DNA of 64,000 bases, from contig CACVBU010000702.1 of assembly GCA_902728285.1 (NCBI GenBank), positions 270,394 through 334,393 on the forward strand, read 5' to 3'. How positions within the stretch are numbered: position 1 is the stretch's first letter; each line of letters starts with the position of its first letter. The DNA comes from Clytia hemisphaerica (taxonomy: Eukaryota; Cnidaria; Hydrozoa; Leptothecata; Clytiidae). Shown piece after piece: positions 30,519-41,981 of the stretch. A program made the position numbers and the translations under genes. The notes beneath the pieces are model-generated. The model was not told where the DNA came from. It did no database searches and saw only the letters and a program-made list of their open reading frames with translations.

Positions 30519-33500
30519 ATGTTGAACAGTGTATATGCAGCCATCAATCAACGCACACTTGCGATAGCCGATCGTAACCTAGCAACGTATGGCCTGAACG
30601 GACAATTGCCGTCCGATACAGACGACGAGGACTATATTCCATCAGGGGAACCCTCTGCCAAGACAAACAAAAGGAAGAGAAAGATGACCAGGAAAGTGAT
30701 ATCAACTTCTGAGGATGAAGACGGTGATTCCATTGAGAGTGATCATAGTGAAGAGAAGGAAGAGAAGCCAAAAGGTTGCAATCTCGTTTTATATCTATTT
30801 TCATATTCAAATCACTTACCTAATTTTTCCTTATTTACATACACAAATTAAGACCTGTGTAGAATATATCGTTCTTATTTCAACAAAATTTTCTAATTTT
30901 CATTTCAAATGATTTGCTTATCAATATTTTTTTGCAAATATTTATTTTTCAGCGAAAAGAAAGAAAAAGAAACTTACACCTGGCAAGAGAAAGAAAGCGA
31001 ATGCAAAGATTAAAAATGCAGATGACGACGAGAAACCGTCAACTTCAAATTCAAAGAAGAAAAAAGGTACACGCTTTTTTTATAAGAATTGTGTTTTTCG
31101 ATTCATCATGAATATTCTCAACTTTTGGGGGAAAATCATCCTGAAATATTGTTATGGTAATCTTAGGTATGAATCAAAAGCCATCCAAAATCTAGCATTT
31201 AATACATATTTGGCATTTTTGTGGACAAAATGTGTACTTGCGACACGCCAAAATGGGAGAAAGTACAGCTCTCCTGTGGAGCGTCATGGTATGTTAGGTG
31301 AGCGTATAAACAATTCGACGTTGACCCTTGTTGACCTCTTTCATGAATGTTCAATAAAAGTTTAAAAGATATAAAAGGGAGCTTTCCTTTGAAAGTTGCT
31401 GTCAAAGCTACTGGAAATCTATGTTCGTTTGGAGTCTCTTTAACTCGAACCTCAATAACTCGAATGTCTCCTTAACTTTAATAAGTGTTATGGTCTTTTC
31501 AGTTAACAATGCCTTTTAAAATTTGCTCAATAACTCGAACAAAGTTGTACCTCGTGTATTATATTCTTTTACTGACATTGATTTCATGTTTTTAACTTAG
31601 GCGATGTAAAGAAAAAGTCAACATCTTCTGCTACAAAGAAAACTAAAGCAAAAGCAACCAACAACAAACCAGATGAAGACTCTACAAGTTTGATTCAAAT
31701 TTACATCGCTTTGAAATATCTTTTGCTTTCAGCTTTCCTTTGAACTAGTGCAGTGGGCTCTATAGAATCCCTTTTGCTTTGCGAACACGAGACTCGTTCT
31801 CCGTGCGTAACCCCTTTTACGATTGCTTTTCTGTTGCATTTTTACCGAATATCTTATCATGACCCGCAAACTTACCAGTATCATATGATATCATATTTTT
31901 TTAAAACCTATGTAGGCAGAAACTGTAAACAAACGTCTTTATTATTCATACAGGTACTCGTAAAAAATCGAACCGATCGAAGCTTTTGTTTGGAGCTGAC
32001 CGTGGAAGCGATGACTCGGAAGACGAAGATTATGTTCCAGAGGGCGGCCGTCCATCCTCCAAACCTACTGTGAAGAAGAAAAGTAACCGCATAAACAAAA
32101 GTTTGAATCTTTTTTCCACATTTTAATTGTTCAGTTGAATTGCGAAACGAAACTGTATTTTTGGTCTCTGCGGCATTTTCTTCTTATCTGGGATTGAGAC
32201 TCGTATATTTTCATAGTTTTAAGACGGGTATTGTACAAATACCTAAGAAATTTCGTTCCTATTTCCTATGTGTCTTTTAAGTGATTAGATAAAGATTCCA
32301 CTCTTTATTTAATTATACATAATATCTTTAATGCAAAATTTCTCTCATCTCTTTTTTCAATCATGCTAATATACTTGCTTAACCCAGATTAACTGTGAAT
32401 TAACCTTTTCACTACTACTCCCAACGAACTGTATCTTCCTTCGTTCTTTATCATAAGGTTTTGTCTCCTCACAAATACTTTTCACATCATGTTTATCATA
32501 GGTGACACAAGCATTCAAAACAAGACTTTCAATAATGGTGGAACGTCACTTGAATGGGCAGAACTTCCCATCGAAATCTTATCGATGATATTTCGTTTCA
32601 TCACAGCAACAGAATCGAAAGGTGTTCGTTACATTCTTCGATGTTCACAAGTTTGCCAGCACTGGCGAAACGTGGTTAACAATGAAGCCTCCTGGTTTGA
32701 TATCGATCTCTCATTTGTTGGGCCCAGCCACAAAGAACGAAAAATCACGCGAATCCTGTCTAAAATCTGTCCCATACAACTAGTCTGTGTTCGCTCGCTT
32801 AGCCTGAGTGGATGGTGCGAGTTGACCGATGAGGGTCTGGATCACGTGTCTGAGAATTGCACCAAGATTGAGAAACTGGATCTGTCGTCGTGTCAGAAAA
32901 GCGTTGCAAAGTTAACAAGTTCTTCTTTGTTAAACATTGCTGAGAATTGTACTGAATTACAAAAGTTGAATGTTTCTAATTTACGTGTCAACAGTTATAA
33001 TCAAATATGGAGTAAATTTCTTCAAATACGCGGTGCAGGACTTATCAGTATGAATTTTAGTAATAATATCCCTTTCTCAAATACTTGTTTCAAGTTGATT
33101 ACTGACAATTGTCCGTTATTGAAAATCCTTGATTGTTCTAATACCGGTCTTAGGAGTTTATCTCTTCAAGAGTTCCAGACGAAATGTCCGTTACTGGAAG
33201 AACTGTATTTGGCAAACGTCAATATTGTCGTACGACGTCATAATAACGAGCTGAAAACGTGCCCTGGGTTCGACCATTTGTCCTTAGTCAGTTTCGCTTC
33301 ACAGAATTTCAACTGCTGGGTAACAGATGAGGTTTTAAATGGGTTTCTCAAAAGCGCTATCAGTTTGAAAACTCTTGATATCAGAGGTGCGAAATCGGTT
33401 TACGAACTTGATATGGATATCGCGGCTACTTCATTGGAAAGGCTGTATATTTCTGATGTTCCTCTAAATGAGGAGATTACTGAAGCTATTTGTGAAAGAT

Positions 33501-33817
33501 AGTCTGGTTCGTTATGGGCTTTAGATATTTCGAAAACTAAAAACGATATATCGGACGTTATTAAGATTTTACTATCGGAACCGAATTCTTGTCGTAAATT
33601 TCAGCATCTTGATGTTAGTCAAACTAATGTTTCAAATGGTGACGTAATCTCTATTTTGAATTCTTGTGCTGACTTGAACACCTTGGATATCTCGTGTTGC
33701 CGTGGTATACCACGTGGTCTGAAACGACGCCACAAAGGGCGGGAGGCGTTAGACAAACTATTGCTGGATTTGAAAGATGGAATGCAAGTGACTATTACTG
33801 ACGACGACGATGAATGA
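30519..33817 (+). pseudogene. FBXL6: FBXL6-like F-box/LRR protein with in-frame TAG
   Basis: Five coding exons, all phase 1: 30519-30774, 30953-31066, 31601-31687, 31954-32082, 32502-33817. The N-terminal half is acidic and Lys-rich, nuclear-signal-like, with two matching DEDY(I/V)P motifs (exons 1 and 4). The F-box begins LEWAELPIEILSMIFRF, then CSQVCQHWRNV. Leucine-rich repeats follow (LSLSGWCELTDEGL, LDLSSC, LLKILDCSNTGL, LEELYLANV). The C-terminus has CRGIPRGLKRRHKGREAL, which matches the end of vertebrate FBXL6. FBXL6 is a substrate receptor of SCF ubiquitin ligases. At 33500-33502 the frame meets TAG, after which 104 more codons continue in the same frame with clear FBXL6 sense. The family has Trp there, so TGG to TAG is the likely change. 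Could be a nonsense allele, editing, readthrough or a sequencing error. Without the stop it is 633 aa. Confidence 0.85.
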
Positions 33818-34091
33818 TTTTTGTTAATTTTTTTTTAAGATTTAACGTTAATATTTTATTGATTTTGATTGAAATTCTTCTTTGAATTTTTATATGATTT
33901 ATATTTAGCATTTACGGCTTTAAAGATATTATATTCCCTGAAAGTTTGTCGTGTTACAGACAGAGTGCCAGATTCGTGTTTGGAAACTTCTTAGGTATTT
34001 TCATTTGAAACTCTACATTCCAGGCAGATTTAGATGAAGGTTATATCCTTTTTCCTTTGTTTCATAGAAAATACAAAAAAAAAGAGAAAAA

Positions 34092-37000
34092 ATGTCAGAT
34101 TTCGTACTACTGAATATAAGTAGCACAATATCACAATATGGATCTGAGAAAAGATTTGCTAAAGATTTGCTCATCTCTGAGTTTAAGGTGAGTTTCCAAG
34201 TTTCCGTTGAAAAACAGTAAAATTTATTTGATATAAGTTTTTCTTTTATACCTCGTCTAATTTTTGACCCACCGATTTAAATCCTTGCGCTAGAAGTTGC
34301 TCGAATGTAGATTTCGTAGACCGGTTTATTTGACCACACTCGACCCTAGCCCAAATTGTGGTTTGAATCAATAGAGCTACCTCGATTTAATTCGACGAAT
34401 TTTTCTCGTTTTCAATATCTGTAACCAGAGTGTAGACTCAATTGCGAAACGGGTCCGAAGATTCTCAATGTCTTTACAGGAAACTGAATATAAAGAAAGT
34501 TTACTGATCGTGTATGACTTTCACCTTCTTACTTATTCGGCAGGGTAAATTAGAGTTGATCACTGGTTGTCAATCACAATGGATGAGATTGGAGCTGTAT
34601 AACCAAGACAACGTTAAGATGGCTACCATGGATGATGAACGAATGCTGGGATTTTACTCACCTGAGGACCAATGGAGAGTACACGTTAGTCAAATTGCTT
34701 TTATATCACAATTTAATCATGCCCCTTGTATTACGATGAAGTGAATGCAGTCGCTCTGGTGTGGTCTTCTGACCAATACTTCATTCCAACGTTGGAATCC
34801 ACAAACTACTACACTTCACTAACGGAAAGTCTTGGGCTTGCAAATATTAATGTCTGTGATCTATAGAATTCACTTCCAGCTCTGCCGAGTCACAATTGAG
34901 TTCTCGGGTTCCACATGGACCTGTAGCTCAATGGTAGAGCAAATACCCGCTTATGGAATGGTTGTCAGTTCGAGTCACGTCGAATCCGTTGGTTTTCCAA
35001 CGTTTCTGGTGGCTGGTAAGAAGACAACATGAGATCGACTGTATATTCACTTCATTAAATAACAATTTGATTTTGCCTTATTCAATGCTTTCGTGGTCTC
35101 ACTTAGCCAAACTTTTGTGTGATTATTATGCTTCAACAATAAATTAGATAAAAAGTGGGGGAATTTAGGACTTTTTGTCTCCATCATTCAGTATCCGTTC
35201 TGTTTTCGCCAGAAGAGAAGACAAATAGAATCGTATTCCCTTCAATCTCTTTCTCAGTTCACTTGTTTCTGTTTTATCCCACTCGATCATATGAACATTT
35301 GTTTTTCGTAGTTTCCCGGGAACAAAGAGTCTTGAACATTGGTCAATTCGAAAATATTTTTTGAACACTATTTTATAGACTTTCATCGCAATATTTTTCA
35401 CTTTTCTAGGTAGTTGATACAAACCCTTCGTCAGTGAAAGGAGAATTCGATGATTTATCCAAAGTGGAAAAGTATGAAATAAGTGAAGATGATTATAACA
35501 ACAAGAAAGGTATAAAATGAACTTCATTTCATGGACTTGTAATTTCCACACTATACCCATTTAAACTAACTGTAATTCGACATAATTTTCCACAACTCGA
35601 TTTTCTGTCAATCGATGCTCATATCACGATGGATCTGTACATAATATAATTTGCAACCTTCTCAGAAGGTTAGAAAGCATAATTAGTAGCAAATTATGAC
35701 GTCCTATATTAAGAAGCCAATGAATTTATTACTTTCCCTTTCATTTTCAGACAGCGTACGAAACTTCATGCGCATGAACAAAGTAGGGAATTTTTCTGAA
35801 GAAGCCATCGAAGCCAAGAAACGTGAATTTGAAGAAGAAGAAAAAGAAACACAACGCGCCAAAACTTTCAAAATCGGTGATCGATGCGAAACGTCAGTGC
35901 CGAAACAACAAAAACGTAGAGGATGTGTAATGTTTATTGGTGAGTCGTTTAAGTTTCCCAATCATATACCGATTCATTTATTCATTCATTCATTCATTCA
36001 TTCATTCATTCATTCGCACACAATAACCCGAGCTCTGATAAAACTCTGATAAGACTTTGACCCGGATTCGATTTCTTTCTTTGGTTAAACTCATGACTAC
36101 TGTGATTTTGAATACAAAAGGATAACATATGGCGATTTCTTGAAAATGATATGACGGGGTAACTTTTTTGTTTCCTTACCTTAGGCGAAGTGGAATTCAA
36201 GCCAGGACATTGGATTGGTGTAAAGTACGATGAACCTCTTGGTAAAAATGATGGAAGGTATTCAATAAAAGATTTTTCATAAAATATCCCTTGATTCATA
36301 TTTTGAAGTAAATTCTATCGAACAATATCGATCATTATCGTCCACCTCTAAGCAAAACGCACTGTCGAATATTTTTAGATATCCGATAGTAAAATATCTC
36401 TTTTGTAGCAGCGAGCATAAAGAAAATAGTTTTTTGGTATAATTATTTAAATGTCACAAATATAAAAACAGATAAAAGAAAGTTCTTTTTAACAAAAGAG
36501 AAAGAAAGGAAATTCGAACGTTTTTTAATTAAAGAGAGAAAAAAAAACAATGAAATTGACATCCTTAATAAGATAGTAAAACGTTCGAAAATGTTATACA
36601 AAGAGAGAAACAGGAGAAAGACTGAATGAAGTAGGGGAAATTAAAATGCTTTTCTGCTAATTGGTGAACGATAAACCATATATTCAACGTGAAAAATCGG
36701 ATATCGAAATTATTCAGTCTCGCTTAATGATATTCGACTCAGCTTCGCTTCGTCGAATATCATCAAGCTCGACTGAATAATTTTCGATATCCGATTTTTC
36801 TTGTCGAATATCTGCTTAATATCAAATTCGGAGTGGAAAATCGGGACATGTTTTAAAATCACTGTTTGGATAAATAACTTTTATTCTTAATCTAGTATTT
36901 ATTCCCTCTGCTCACAGCGTAAAAGGGAAACGCTACTATCGAACAATATCTACAAAGAGAGTATTTTTAGTTCAAGAATTGGGAAATTTTTCACCATGAT

Positions 37001-37179
37001 TCTAAATCACTCTTTTATTCCTAATGAATTAATTTCGCTCTTTTCTCAGCGTAAAAGGTATACGTTATTTCACGTGTCAACAAAAATACGGAGGTTTTGT
37101 TCGGCCATCTCATTGTGAAGTTGGAGATTTCCCTGAAGAAGATCTTGGCTTCAGTGATGATGAGATTGATGAAATGTAA
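34092..37179 (+). CDS. TBCB: Tubulin-folding cofactor B
   Basis: Six GT-AG exons: 34092-34187, 34544-34684, 35410-35509, 35751-35939, 36185-36257, 37050-37179; 242 aa, against about 244 in vertebrates. An N-terminal ubiquitin-like domain (1-90: [52 protein letters not shown]). A charged helix (about 125-155: [20 protein letters not shown]). A C-terminal CAP-Gly domain (about 157-230: [28 protein letters not shown], then GKNDGRSVKG and [15 protein letters not shown]). The GKNDG signature, which binds C-terminal EEY/F-type tails, is intact. The protein ends DEIDEM; the terminal acidic-hydrophobic motif is what TBCB uses with TBCE. It works in the cytosol in alpha-tubulin folding and dimer turnover. 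An acceptor (TTTGTTTCATAG) ends at 34067, 24 nt before the ATG. Intron 2 holds a tRNA-like fragment; intron 5 a long hairpin. Confidence 0.96.
34916..34985 (+). repeat. tRNA-related SINE-like fragment in TBCB intron 2
   Basis: It contains a good RNA polymerase III A box (TAGCTCAATGGTAGAGC, 34924-34940) and a B-box-like AGTTCGAGTC about 30 nt later. Anticodon and T stems do not pair, so it is not a functional tRNA gene. A tRNA-derived SINE head or tRNA pseudogene is likely. Confidence 0.45.
35975..36015. repeat. (ATTC)n microsatellite in TBCB intron 4
   Basis: About ten consecutive ATTC units just downstream of the exon 4 donor. Confidence 0.9.
36691..36800. repeat. Near-perfect long hairpin in TBCB intron 5
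   Basis: Arms of about 49 nt (36691-36739 and 36751-36800) pair with three mismatches and one bulge around an 11-13-nt loop (CAGCTTCGCTTC region). The outer arms start GAAAAATCGGATATCGAAA. It may be a foldback element or the source of a hairpin RNA. It lies within an intron, on the sense strand of TBCB. Confidence 0.85.
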
Positions 37180-38094
37180 ATAACGCCATCCCGCCCCTGA
37201 GAAGCAGCACCCTAACGCCTTCTGGCAAGTTAGAATTGCGCCTAGGAAGATGTACGGATAAATATTTTATATCGAAAATGGAAATTCTACGCCGATACAA
37301 TTTTAACAATACAAGTTGGGAGTTAAGAAATAGAAAATTCTTGTCACGTGTGAATCGGAGATGCAATGGTATTATTGAATGTTATGGTTTTATTGTGTCA
37401 CTCACCAGAGATAAGATGATATGAATTCGACAGTTTGGCTTTGATTTTGTTGACAGAGATGAAGCTGTTATTTATCAATCTGAATCTAGAAAAATAGACT
37501 TTAATCGTTTAATTTGTGCCTTGAATTTTAATTTATTGACAATTAGTTTTTTTGAATTCTGTTTTTTATTTTGAGACAAATGTAAATTGGTCTTTCTTGG
37601 TACCTTAAAGGTTTAGATATTATATTTTTTGAAATTATCATTAGTTATGGTTATAGTTCCGTAGTATGATATTATCTTTTCGATTCAGATTTAGATTTAT
37701 AAGAAGCATATATATGATAAGTATTTAAAATTTCGAAGAGATTATTCCTATATTTCAATATTTCAAACATACACATTAATTTACGTCTAATAACTGGATG
37801 CATCGAATAAACTCCACTTTTCTTCAAGGGTAAATATTGGCTATAAAGAATTTAAACTGGAATAAATCAGTGTAGATGCTCGAACTTTTTAAAGCTTTTT
37901 AGGGCATTTAACAACTGTCTTGATATAAGTTTTATTATGAGAAATATTTTACTGCCTCGGTACTGTCTTCTTTTTAACTGGGAATGTTAACTGAAAAAGT
38001 TCTCGGAAATAAATACGGTTTTAGCTCATGCTTATTTTTCATTCAAAATTTGCTCCATTTCTTTCAGTAGGAAAAAATAAAATTCTTACCAAAA
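37180..38094. other. TBCB 3' region and upstream region of the PhyH-type gene
   Basis: AT-rich. An AATAAA at 37806-37811 could end TBCB transcripts. A strong acceptor-like CTCCATTTCTTTCAG ends at 38067, 27 nt before the next ATG. No other gene seen. Confidence 0.45.
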
Positions 38095-39495
38095 ATGAAA
38101 ATGAATAGAAAATTACCTTTGGTTTTGCTGGTCGTCATTACGATGTTTGGTTATTCACAATCTGAAGGAAATGTGTGCACCAACAAAGGCTCCTACAGTG
38201 AATACACTGATCCAAGGTATATTCATTTCATACAGTTTCATGTGAAAAAATTAATGAGGTCAAAATTCATTTTTTCAACTTCACGATATCCATTAAAAAT
38301 GTTAAATAATTACTAATATGTGCTTAGTAAGACAATTTCACTCGAGATTTTTCCACGGACCGTAGTTAAATTCTCTAATGTTTTGACTTCTATTTTCTTT
38401 ATTGTACCTATGTGATTTATTTTAATGTGTCGTTTTCAGGTTACATTACAAAGTTATTAAGGATGATTTTGAAAACCCCGACATTGATATTGAGGAGATA
38501 ATCAAAGAAATAACCACTGGAAAAGGTTTCGTAATGCTTCCTCAACTCTTCTCTGAGAAAGATATAACGCATGCGCGTGAGTTGACTCAGTATCTTATCA
38601 AGACACAAGGAAACAAGGCTACTCATTTTCAGGTAATTAGAATCTGTTCTATAGCGTCCCTCCTTGTAAAGATTTCAAACGGGTCACTGAAAGTACTTGA
38701 ACTACCTTTAAAAAGTGTATTTCTTGATTAATTTCTAAATGAATACATTAAATAAACAAGGCAACTTGATAAATCAGAAATTTCTTAAATATTTTTCATT
38801 TTCAGGGAACTGAGGATGAACAAACGAAGTTACAAGCTCGTGTTTGGAACATGTTAGACAAAGGACAAATCTACGAGAAAATGGTCCAACATCCGATCAT
38901 ATTGAAAATCATGCGTCAAATCCTCGGTGATGATGCTCAACTTGGTTCGATTGCAAGCAACACGTTATTTCCAGGAGGGGCTGGGCAGGAGCCACACCTC
39001 GATTACCCATATTGGGATTACTACAACAAAGGACATTGGCCTCAAAGTCCCAAACACCCAGACATTCCTTTCTTCATGAATTTTCAAGCAACAATACTAC
39101 TGGACGATTTTACTGCAGAAAATGGTGCTACCGGGGTTCGTCCGGGTACTCAATTGAAAGCGGAATGGCCCCATGATACGGAAGAGTTTCACCGGAATGT
39201 GGAACAAGGTGTTGGCAAAGCAGGAGATGTTATGGTGTTCGTTGGACTTCTACAACATTGTGCTATGGATAATAAAAGTAATAACACAAGGACTGGAATC
39301 CTCTTACAATATTTACCCAAATATGTACGCCCTATGGAGGACATCAAGCGAAGTATAAGCGATGACGTTATTGAGAGATTGAGCCCTGAATTGAAGAAAC
39401 TTTTACTTTGGGATTACCCCTATCCAGCTTTGCTTGATAAAGCAGAAGCAAAAAGTACGGAAGGCTCAAAATCCGATTTTAAATGGAAAGACTGA
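38095..39495 (+). CDS. Secretory-pathway PhyH-family Fe(II)/2-oxoglutarate dioxygenase
   Basis: Three GT-AG exons: 38095-38216, 38440-38632, 38806-39495; 334 aa. Residues 1-24 form a signal peptide (basic start, then LPLVLLVVITMFGYS), so the product enters the ER. The phytanoyl-CoA dioxygenase-like fold shows GKGFVMLPQLF at the start, the iron ligands H169-x-D171 in EPHLDYPYWDYY, a second half with LLDDFTAENGATGVRPGTQL, the distal His at 256 (LLQHCAMDN) and Arg267 in NTRTGIL for 2-oxoglutarate. All catalytic residues seem present, so it should be active as a hydroxylase. The substrate is unknown. It is not a peroxisomal PHYH orthologue, because it has a signal peptide in place of a PTS2 leader. 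It may act on a secreted small molecule or lipid. Confidence 0.88.
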
Positions 39496-40045
39496 TCAGC
39501 CTGTAAGTTTACATTGTTTTACTTTTTATTGTAAAATTTTATTACTTTGGAAATTATCTGACATCGATTTTTTTGCGCTAATACGATGGTATCGGTAAAC
39601 AGTAATATTGATTTTCCAGTGTTTTCGGAAACAGCTTGTCTAAGATGATTATATTATCTGGAGTGTATCTCCAGGGAGATTGTAACCAAAGCTTAAATAT
39701 AGCCTGAGAAGACTATAACATCATTTTGGATATTTGCCAAAGTAGAGGTTTGCACTTGCTTAATCCGGTTGTTTTCAAAGTTTTGACTTCGAGTCGAGAC
39801 AAATGAAGTCAAACTTACATAAACGTCATGTCCAAGTTATGAGTCATCATGCTACATTTACTCAGCTGCAAATAGAATCGATTACAACAAGAAAATTATC
39901 CAGTGAAATAGTTTTCCGCATACCTTTAAGCTTTTTCTTGTATATAATGATAATCATTTGTTGCGGTATCAAGAAATATTAAACAGTAACCGGAACAATG
40001 GATATGTCGGTTTTTTGAGTTACATCAAATTCATTTCGTACTTTT
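39496..40045. other. PhyH 3' flank, no gene seen
   Basis: AT-rich sequence without a recognised exon or repeat boundary. Confidence 0.4.
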
Positions 40046-41612
40046 ATGATAATCAGGTACACAGCTCACTTTCGCTAATTCGAAATCGAAACGGGGAAAC
40101 TTACTTATTCGACTTATAGAGATTCAAACTTTTAGAGGGTGTTCTTAACGTAAATTGGGAATTAGTTCGAATTATTGAAACAAAGATATTTTTAATATCT
40201 TTAATAAAGAGTTTATATTGGTCTGAATCGCAGACCTCTACAAAGTCAAGGTACCATATGGTGCACGAATCTGTTAGTGGATGCCAGAGGCCTAGGTTTA
40301 TTTCCATTGTATTTTTTTAGATCATTAATTTTCTCACAACTCATGATCCAAATGTTTCTGTTTACTTAACGCAAATTTCGCGGTACTCGTTTGAATATAA
40401 GGACTCTCTCTAAGTTTCAGACGAAAGTTATTTAAAGTTTACTTTTGAAAACACTCGAAAAATACGTGGTAAATTCGCTATAATCAGTTACGGGTTCTTG
40501 AAGAACTTTCGAAAAGTCTGTTGTAAACGTATTAGCAAAAACAATGCCTTAGGCATATTCCAAAAGCTTGATGATTAAGCAGTTACAAAGAAATGCCGGA
40601 ATTGTTTTATATTCTGAGTTTTTTAAAGTATGTTTTTTGGAAGTGATCTTCTTCTGAAAGATTGGCCAAAAACTGAGGTTAATTTTCCTCCTGCTTTTCA
40701 CTATCAGTCCCGTTATTTTCCGTTCAATTTCAGTCTAGCATGCTAGAAGACTAAAGTACGATACTATCTGACTTTCCGTATTTGAAAATGTTCATTACTC
40801 TTGTGTGCTTAATTGTATTGGAGGGGGGTCATTTTGCTATTTTTGGAAAAGAATCACCCCCATATCACTTTATATTGACCCCCTCATTTTCCTAAGGATT
40901 TTTAGCAAAATCAGGTCAATAGCACTTAATTATGACCCCCCCCCCCCCCCCCCCCCCCCATTTTGTTGCTTTTTATCTGGAGTACCCATCCCCCGCTTAT
41001 CCCACCACCTCCCCTTACAATCAAGTACACAAGAGTAGCAGTTGAAAAGCTTGCTTTGTAGAAAATACTTTTTGCCTCTTAAGAAAAAACGCAAAAGGTT
41101 GAGAAAGTCTTCTTTCTTGATGGGGTTTCATAAGTGAGATTTTCCTGATGGAAAAGCGTGATGAAAAACTTCTACTTGAAAAGATTTAATGCAGGAATTT
41201 TTGTTGCAGAAATTCCATATTATTGTCAACACTTTGATTAAGTTTTTCCTCTTTCGTGTTTTGGCTACAAAAGTAATTTGGCCCGATTCATGTTTTCCAA
41301 AAGGTTATTCGATTCTCAAGCCTTCCACTTTCGAGAGAAATTCCCACATTTTATTACGTCGTATGTTTATTAAAATTTCGTCATACACTTTTCCTTTAAC
41401 ATCCATAAGACTTATCATCTAAGGGTTTCTATCCATATTTTGAAAACCCACGATTATTAAGTAATTTGTGGAAAAAGCTGTTGAGGCACTTTGCAAAGAT
41501 TGGAAAAGATTATTTATTTTTCAAATACCTCTTGATTTTGGACTTTTCAGCTCAGCTTGTTTTACTAACGTAACGTTAAGTGGTCTTTTTTAAAGTTATT
41601 CTTAATACCTTT
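40046..41612. repeat. Segmental duplication, copy 1
   Basis: From TATGATAATCAGGTAC to GTTAAGTGGTCTTTTT, this segment matches 41982-43316 in the same order with moderate divergence and small indels. Shared landmarks include AGATCATTAATTTTCTCAC, ATAAGGACTCTCTCTAAGTT and a TTTCAGCTCAGCTTGTTTTA block. Copy 1 alone contains the MITE at 40798-41035. No coding content in either copy. Confidence 0.85.
40798..41035. mobile_element. MITE with TA target duplication and a C24 run
   Basis: Ends CTCTTGTGTGCTTAATTGTA and TACAATCAAGTACACAAGAG are inverted repeats with two mismatches. TA flanks both (40796-40797, 41036-41037). The matching place in segmental copy 2 (about 42724) reads CATTAGTTG with no insert, so the empty site is visible. 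The interior is made of GGGGGGTCAT- and CCCCC-type words, including 24 consecutive C (40936-40959). Confidence 0.88.
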
Positions 41613-41669
41613 AAATCTTGATTGAATTTATAAAAAACGTTTATAACAAATTTCCACAATTTATTTTCT

Positions 41670-41786
41670 CCAGGTCTTTTGCCGTTAAAAAAGGTATTCG
41701 ACCGCTACATCAAGTCTTCGGTTTTTAATTCAGGTCTTCGGCCGCTAAATCAGGTCTGCGACCGCTAATTCAGGTCTGTGTCCGCT
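41670..41786. repeat. Short tandem repeat, about 23-bp unit
   Basis: The unit CGACCGCTAATTCAGGTCTG plus a few bases repeats about five times with variation. It lies between the two segmental copies. Confidence 0.7.
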
Positions 41787-41981
41787 GACGGAAAAGAAAT
41801 CTGCGGCGCTGACAGACATTGTGACCTAACAGACGCGAGCTGCCAAGCCATGGGGTATACCACGAGGTTGTAAAAAAGTGTATTATACAATATTAAATTG
41901 AGTTTAGTGGCTAAGAGAGCCCAAAGTGTAACTTTGTAAGTTGTACATTTAATCTTACTTTTTCTTTTTCTTTTTCAAACT

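Noticed and set aside
34916-34985. Functional tRNA gene in TBCB intron 2
   Set aside because: A and B boxes are recognisable, but the anticodon and T stems do not pair and no acceptor stem closes, so it was kept only as a SINE-like fragment.
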